Part shown: positions 6,272 through 10,664 of the stretch, piece by piece
Numbering within the stretch: the stretch's first letter is position 1
Layout of the letters: each line of letters begins with the position of its first letter
Assembly (NCBI GenBank): GCA_025354845.1
Contig: JANXMD010000756.1
Span: 1 to 10,664, forward strand
DNA from: Verrucomicrobiota bacterium
Lineage (GTDB): Bacteria; Verrucomicrobiota; Verrucomicrobiia; Limisphaerales; UBA9464
Direction of reading: 5' to 3'
Length of the DNA: 10,664 bases
Notes under the pieces: model-generated
Seen by the model: only the letters and a program-made list of their open reading frames with translations
Databases searched by the model: none
What the model was told of the DNA's origin: nothing
Program-made: the position numbers and the translations under genes

Positions 6272-9200
6272 TTATTGCCTCGCCAAATCCGGTTTCAAGA
6301 CCCGGAGGTCGCTCCAATAGCCATACGCACCCTCGCCCGGCCCGGTCAAATGCTCGAGACGGAGCACGACCCGTCTTCCGGAGAAGGCGCGCAAGTCCAC
6401 CTCGATCCGCTGCCACGCTGTCGACGCAGACTGCGGCGAGACGGTGACGCGCCGAATGACCTCACCGTCCACCATCACGCGAAGGTCCCAAGGAGACTTC
6501 GGGGCCGCCGCCACCCAGAATTCCAGCGTGGGGCTTTGGTTGCGCGGTATTTCGATCGCTCGTGCCAGAACGCCGGGAGTGCCGGCATCGCGGGGATGGG
6601 TCACCAACACGTTGCTCCTCCCCAGATACGTCGGAAGTTTCCGGGGCGCGTCGGCAAAGGGAGGATTCGTCACCTGCCACTCCGGGTTCCACAACGCCAC
6701 ACTCTCTCCGTCGGAGCTGCCAGCCGGATCCACCGCCGCCCGCTCGTCACCGGCCCCACCACCGATGAGTTCGCGACGCCGCGGCTCGTCCAGCGGCTTG
6801 CCGTCACCCGGGGGCGCGAGGATGTACCAGATGAGATTGCGGAAATCCGCATCCGGCATCTGTTCCAGACCCTCGGGCATCACGGAGTTCTCGGTGATGC
6901 GCAACGTCTTGATGTCCGCTTTGGAAACCACCACTTCCGACGGTCCCGCCATGACCAACCGAACCACGCGATCCGTGTTCTCCACCATCCGGCCGCTCAA
7001 CTGGCGATCGTCCTTGGTCTCAACCTCCACGTTTTCATAGCCCTGGCCGATGATTTCATTCGGGTGGATCACGTTGTGAAGCAAGGCATCCAGCGAACTG
7101 CGGCCGACACCCGTGAGGTCCGGTCCAATCTCGGCGCCTTCGCCGTATAGTTTGTGACACACAAAGCAGGTCTTCTTGGCGACCTCGTGTCCGGCGGCGA
7201 TGTCCACCGCTCCACTCGTAACCACTCGCCGTTTCTCCGCGATGAGCTTCAGCTTCTCGGCCGACGAAGCATTCACCCGTCCAAACAGAGCCTGCGCCTT
7301 CATGCGTTGATCGTCGTCACGCGACGTCGCGAGCGTTCGAATGACGCTGGGAGTCAGGTCGCCGCGCTTCACCTCCCCGCGTTCCACGGCATTGAACAAC
7401 GACCACCGCCACGGATTTCGGGTGGTGCACAATTCGGCGGCGGCGCGACGCACTGCGGGAGACATGCCGCCCCATCCATTGAGCACTTGCTTCGCGGTGT
7501 CATCGGCTCCTACGTCCGCGAGAGCACGAAGGGCCTCGATGCGTACCAATTCCGAGTCCTTGGAGCCAATGACCGCGACCAGAGTCTTGCGAACATCCTC
7601 ACCGCGCACCGTGCGCGCTGAGCGAATTCCTGCGAGGCGGTCCGACTCGGACGCGGCGGGATCCGTGATGCGTGCCAGGCTGGCCTTGAGGGATGCCGCG
7701 TCGCCCCACAACGAACCCAACTGGCGGGCCGCCTTGGCGACGTCGGCGTTGGATGAAGCCGTAAGCCGTGAAATCACCGCCACGGCATCCGCACCGGGAC
7801 TTGCAGCCCGACCCCGCTGTCCCTCAATCAACCCATTCAGTCCGGCAATCAGCGCGGGACTGGCACCCTCCGGAATCTTCCCAAATTCCAGGACCACCTG
7901 CCCCAGAACCCGGTCGTCCCGCAGGTCGCAGGCGCGTCGCATGATTTTTGTCAGCAACATCGCCGAAAACGGAAGTTCCGCCGCCGCCCCATCCTTGGTG
8001 TAGGCATTCACGGAATGGACCGGGTCGTACGCCACGATGGGTTCCAGGGCCATCCAGTAGAGAAAATCGAGCGTGGGATCCGGGTTCTTCTGGGCAGCGT
8101 TCCGATGCCCGAGGAACAAGGCACTGAGCACGGGACCGGTCACAACCTCGGAGATTGGTATCTGAGGCGGGGAATCGATCGTGAGCGAACTCGACACGAA
8201 TTGCCGCGCCGCGACCGTGACCCCAAGACGGACCGTGGGGTCGGGATCTTCGGCGAGTTTGGCCAATCGTTTGATCGCATCCCCGAACGGCAATCCGCGC
8301 TCTCCCGTGATTCGGGCCGCCCACGCCCGCACGCCGGGGTCGGAGTCTGCCGCCACCTCGTCCAGCGTTTCATCCTCGAGCAGTCCCATTTCGTGCAGGG
8401 TCCACAGGGCATTCAACCGCACCTCCGGGGTCGCGCCGGATTTCAACAGGGCATGAACCGGAGTCTTCGCATGGAGGCTCCGGGGACCAAACGCCGTGAT
8501 GCCACGTGCACCGAGAAGCCGTCGCGCCGTCCTGCGCTGCCAGATGTTGGGATGTCCCAGCAGTTCGGCGAGTTCAGCGCTGGATAGGGCCGCCAAATCC
8601 ATTTCCCGGAGCGGCCTCGAGGGAACTTCCTTCCCGGGCTGATCCCCGACCCACACCACGCGCCAGATGCGACCGCGCTCCCGATCGATTCCATCCGGAT
8701 CGGCCTGCGCGTTCTGGTAGCAGGGATAACGGTCGTACCAATCCATCACCCACACCGCACCGTCCGGTCCGGTTTGCGTGCTCACCGGCATGAACCAGCC
8801 GTCGGTGGTGGTCATGAAATCCGGCCGCGCCTCGGCCTTGAACGAGGCACCCAACGGCTCGACATGCTCATGATTGAGGGCGTTCTGATGGATGTTACCC
8901 ACCAGGATCTCCCCCTTCCAGGCGGTCGGCCATTGATTGCCCTGATACACATCGATACCCGAGTACGCCGCCATGTGATGCCGGTAATTGACGATGCTCT
9001 TGAGCTCGCCGTATCCGAACTGAAAGGGCGGCTGGCCGGCCTGGCGGTTGTAGAGGCCGCCCGGCGCGAGGTGAAAGAGGTGATCAATCACGCATGCGCT
9101 GACAAATGCATTGCCGCGCGCGTCAAAGTCCACGCCCCAGGGATTGCTGGTGCCTTCGGAAAACACCTCGATGTTCCGCGTGGCCGGATTCAATCGCGCC

Positions 9201-9910
9201 ACGCCGGCCGAAATCAGCGTCGGACGTGCGTTCGGATTGGAGGCATCCCGGGCTTCGGTGCGGGTGAAGACACCGTGCGTCATATAGAGCTGACCATCGG
9301 GTCCCCAGGTGAACCCATTCAGCAGCTCATGGCGGTCCTCCCGGCCGAATCCGGTGAGAATCTCCGTCTTGCGATCGGCCACCCCATCCCCGTTGGTGTC
9401 CTCCAGAAACCAGAGATGCGGGGCTTCGCCGACGTAAACGCCGCCGTTGCCCACCAACAACCCGGTGGCGAGGCTCATGCCGTCGGCAAAGACGGTCACC
9501 TTGTCCGCGCGGCCGTCGCCGTCTGTGTCTTCGAGAATCTTGATGCGATCGCGCCCCTTTTCACCCGGTTTCACGCCGAGCGGATACTCATAGAGTTCTA
9601 ACACCCAAAGGCGACCGCGTTCGTCAAAGGACATCGCCACCGGATTGACCACCTCCGGCTCGGCGGCGAAGAGGCGGACTTCGAACCCAGCCGGCACCTT
9701 GAAGCTCTTGCGCTCGTCGTCGGGACTGAGCGCTGGGTTCCCCGCCGGCGCGTGCTGTCCGGTCAATTGCCGGCCGGCCGGCTTGTTCTTGTACACCGGA
9801 AAGCCGAAGCGCGGGTGCGGCGTCGATTCCGGGGCCGCCCACAGAGCGACCGGCGTGGAGACCAGCACGGCCGCAACACCGGCGAGCGCGAGGGAATACG
9901 GAAGGTTCAT
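6272..9910 (-). CDS. PVC-type membrane-bound dehydrogenase / HEAT / cytochrome c fusion, secreted
   Basis: This 1212-residue protein has an N-terminal hydrophobic export signal (about 4-26, likely cut after LWA or AA). Residues 68-420 are a beta-propeller of the Pirellula/Verrucomicrobium 'putative membrane-bound dehydrogenase' type, with LWVLELYEYP, HELLNGFTWGPDG, NPWGVDFD and GPDGAVWVMDWYDRYPCYQN. Two Asp-rich loops, EDTDGDGRAD (127-136) and EDTNGDGVAD (170-179), look like calcium sites. Residues 440-890 are HEAT-like helices. A cytochrome c-type domain follows (about 895-1035): CFVCH at 915-919 binds one haem, with M1011 or M1018 as a plausible distal ligand. The tail from about 1070 is a beta-rich domain ending in YWSDLRVL, resembling a sugar- or ligand-binding sandwich. 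Members of this group are thought to oxidise sugars or alcohols in the periplasm, passing electrons to the haem. The true substrate is unknown. The start lacks a basic n-region and a clear ribosome site. Confidence 0.92.
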   Translation of the reverse strand: MNLPYSLALAGVAAVLVSTPVALWAAPESTPHPRFGFPVYKNKPAGRQLTGQHAPAGNPALSPDDERKSFKVPAGFEVRLFAAEPEVVNPVAMSFDERGRLWVLELYEYPLGVKPGEKGRDRIKILEDTDGDGRADKVTVFADGMSLATGLLVGNGGVYVGEAPHLWFLEDTNGDGVADRKTEILTGFGREDRHELLNGFTWGPDGQLYMTHGVFTRTEARDASNPNARPTLISAGVARLNPATRNIEVFSEGTSNPWGVDFDARGNAFVSACVIDHLFHLAPGGLYNRQAGQPPFQFGYGELKSIVNYRHHMAAYSGIDVYQGNQWPTAWKGEILVGNIHQNALNHEHVEPLGASFKAEARPDFMTTTDGWFMPVSTQTGPDGAVWVMDWYDRYPCYQNAQADPDGIDRERGRIWRVVWVGDQPGKEVPSRPLREMDLAALSSAELAELLGHPNIWQRRTARRLLGARGITAFGPRSLHAKTPVHALLKSGATPEVRLNALWTLHEMGLLEDETLDEVAADSDPGVRAWAARITGERGLPFGDAIKRLAKLAEDPDPTVRLGVTVAARQFVSSSLTIDSPPQIPISEVVTGPVLSALFLGHRNAAQKNPDPTLDFLYWMALEPIVAYDPVHSVNAYTKDGAAAELPFSAMLLTKIMRRACDLRDDRVLGQVVLEFGKIPEGASPALIAGLNGLIEGQRGRAASPGADAVAVISRLTASSNADVAKAARQLGSLWGDAASLKASLARITDPAASESDRLAGIRSARTVRGEDVRKTLVAVIGSKDSELVRIEALRALADVGADDTAKQVLNGWGGMSPAVRRAAAELCTTRNPWRWSLFNAVERGEVKRGDLTPSVIRTLATSRDDDQRMKAQALFGRVNASSAEKLKLIAEKRRVVTSGAVDIAAGHEVAKKTCFVCHKLYGEGAEIGPDLTGVGRSSLDALLHNVIHPNEIIGQGYENVEVETKDDRQLSGRMVENTDRVVRLVMAGPSEVVVSKADIKTLRITENSVMPEGLEQMPDADFRNLIWYILAPPGDGKPLDEPRRRELIGGGAGDERAAVDPAGSSDGESVALWNPEWQVTNPPFADAPRKLPTYLGRSNVLVTHPRDAGTPGVLARAIEIPRNQSPTLEFWVAAAPKSPWDLRVMVDGEVIRRVTVSPQSASTAWQRIEVDLRAFSGRRVVLRLEHLTGPGEGAYGYWSDLRVLKPDLARQ

Positions 9911-9934
9911 GGCAGGAATGACGGCTAGGCTGAC

Positions 9935-9973
9935 GAGAAAGCCCCGGCGGTCAATTCATGAACCGTCCGGGGC
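9935..9973 (-). terminator. Rho-independent-type terminator after the pseudopilin-like gene
   Basis: The + strand arms GCCCCGGCGGT (9941-9951) and ACCGTCCGGGGC (9962-9973) are complementary except for one bulged base (T9966), giving 11 pairs around a 10-base loop. On the minus strand the hairpin is followed by TTTCTC (9940-9935), a short and interrupted T-run. It lies 43 bases after the pseudopilin stop and 25 bases before the dehydrogenase start, so it should end the first transcript and separate the two genes. The + strand side lacks a T-run, so it works best as a minus-strand terminator. A regulatory stem in the dehydrogenase leader is an alternative. Confidence 0.7.
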
Positions 9974-10016
9974 GTGTGTTCTTCTGATACCGATGCGGCT
10001 CGAAGTCCGCCAAGGG

Positions 10017-10664
10017 TCACCACCAAAAGCTCGGATCGGAACCGTCGGTACGAACCAACAGGCGATTGAATTTCCGCCATTCGACGTGTCCATCAAGCAT
10101 CAGCGTGTTGCCGCCCACCGGAAGCCGGCCGTTGAGATGCGGCGACTGGTGCCCCCTCCAACCGCCATCCACTCCCACGTAACGGTTCTTGGTGCGATCC
10201 ACCATATTGTTGCCCACCGACAGAGTACCGTCGGCCACGATCACGCGCTCCGAGGACCCCGGATTCACCTCTTCGCCGCCGATTTTCCATGGCTTCGGAT
10301 TCAGCGACTCCGTGATGTTGGTGGTTAGCACGCGCCCCGCCCCCTTGAACGCCAAGGCATAACCAATCACTCGGTACCCGCCCGCGTTATCCTTGGCGAG
10401 TTCGTTGGTCGTTCCCGTTGTGAAGCTCCAGAGGGTGTCATTGTCCTGTTTGGCAAACGCCGGGTCGTAAAGGATGTGGCGCTGCCCTCCATTGCGAACC
10501 AGCGCATTCGCCGCCTGCGCGGGAATGTCCCAAGGCCAGTTGGCGCCGGTGCAGTCGGGAAAGAGATCCTTACTGTCGTCGGCATACATCCGCACCGCGA
10601 TGCCGAGCTGACGCAGGTTGCTCGAGCACCGGACCTGGATGGCCTTGGATTTCGCCTTCGCCAA
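10017..10664 (-). CDS. Type II secretion/pilin-like prepilin protein, 3' part (5' end outside window)
   Basis: This is the last 215 codons of a gene that runs off the right edge. The first codon in view is TTG (Leu) inside the reading frame, so it is not a start. The visible N-terminus, LAKAKSKAIQVRCSSNLRQL, matches the end of the long pilin helix in Verrucomicrobiota and Planctomycetota pseudopilins, which normally continues from a class III prepilin signal that is not in the window. It is followed by GIAVRMYADD (21-30). Near the end is GGNTLMLDGHVEW (184-196), the small-glycine/DG(H/S)V element characteristic of the group. The last residues are DPSFWW, a recurrent ending in these paralogues. 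Such proteins are abundant and mostly uncharacterised; some may be minor pseudopilins or surface-exposed proteins. The terminator hairpin just downstream suggests that the transcript ends with it. Confidence 0.85.
   Translation of the reverse strand: MAKAKSKAIQVRCSSNLRQLGIAVRMYADDSKDLFPDCTGANWPWDIPAQAANALVRNGGQRHILYDPAFAKQDNDTLWSFTTGTTNELAKDNAGGYRVIGYALAFKGAGRVLTTNITESLNPKPWKIGGEEVNPGSSERVIVADGTLSVGNNMVDRTKNRYVGVDGGWRGHQSPHLNGRLPVGGNTLMLDGHVEWRKFNRLLVRTDGSDPSFWW

Noticed and set aside
9911..9961. A sigma70-type promoter for the dehydrogenase, based on TTGACC on the minus strand.
   Set aside because: The -35-like box lies inside the terminator stem, and no acceptable -10 box is found 16-18 bases downstream.
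1..10664. CRISPR arrays, tRNA or rRNA genes, insertion sequences, or prophage and defence genes.
   Set aside because: No regularly spaced repeats, cloverleaf-like sequences, transposase motifs or terminal inverted repeats were seen. Nearly all bases are covered by assigned coding genes.

Overview
The window is high-GC bacterial DNA that is almost entirely coding, with no intergenic gap above about 110 bases. The gene content points to the Verrucomicrobiota, in the broad PVC group. The strongest marker is a 1212-residue secreted protein that combines a Pirellula/Verrucomicrobium-type membrane-bound dehydrogenase propeller, HEAT-like helices and a single CxxCH haem site. A type II pseudopilin-like protein ending in FWW supports the same placement. 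The taxonomic call is an inference from protein families, not from a marker gene.

Left half (1-4480, all + strand): a surface-glycan gene cluster. It holds the C-terminal end of one glycosyltransferase, a complete GT4 glycosyltransferase, a WecA/TagO/MraY-like polyprenyl-phosphate sugar-1-phosphate transferase, a MoeA molybdopterin molybdenumtransferase, and a WecG/TagA/CpsF-family glycosyltransferase. The first four genes are joined by three successive 4-base stop/start overlaps (ATGA, ATGA, GTGA), so they are very probably one translationally coupled operon. The fifth gene follows after 51 bases. The WecA-like enzyme would load the first sugar phosphate onto undecaprenyl phosphate. The WecG/TagA-like enzyme would add the second sugar, and the GT4 enzymes would extend the chain. 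MoeA has no obvious role in this pathway and is the odd member.

Right half (4464-10664, all - strand): the order of transcription is right to left. It starts with the 3' part of a pseudopilin-like gene that runs off the right edge, followed by a rho-independent-type terminator hairpin. Next come the large secreted dehydrogenase/cytochrome c fusion and a membrane-anchored helical-repeat (TPR-like) protein of unknown function. The last gene converges on the glycan cluster and overlaps its final gene tail-to-tail by 17 bases.

No RNA genes, CRISPR array, insertion sequence, phage gene or clear genomic-island boundary was seen. I found no convincing new defence or mobile system. The points most worth a second look are the coupled moeA inside a glycan operon, the C-terminal beta-rich domain on the dehydrogenase, and an RR-containing in-frame stretch upstream of that gene's start.
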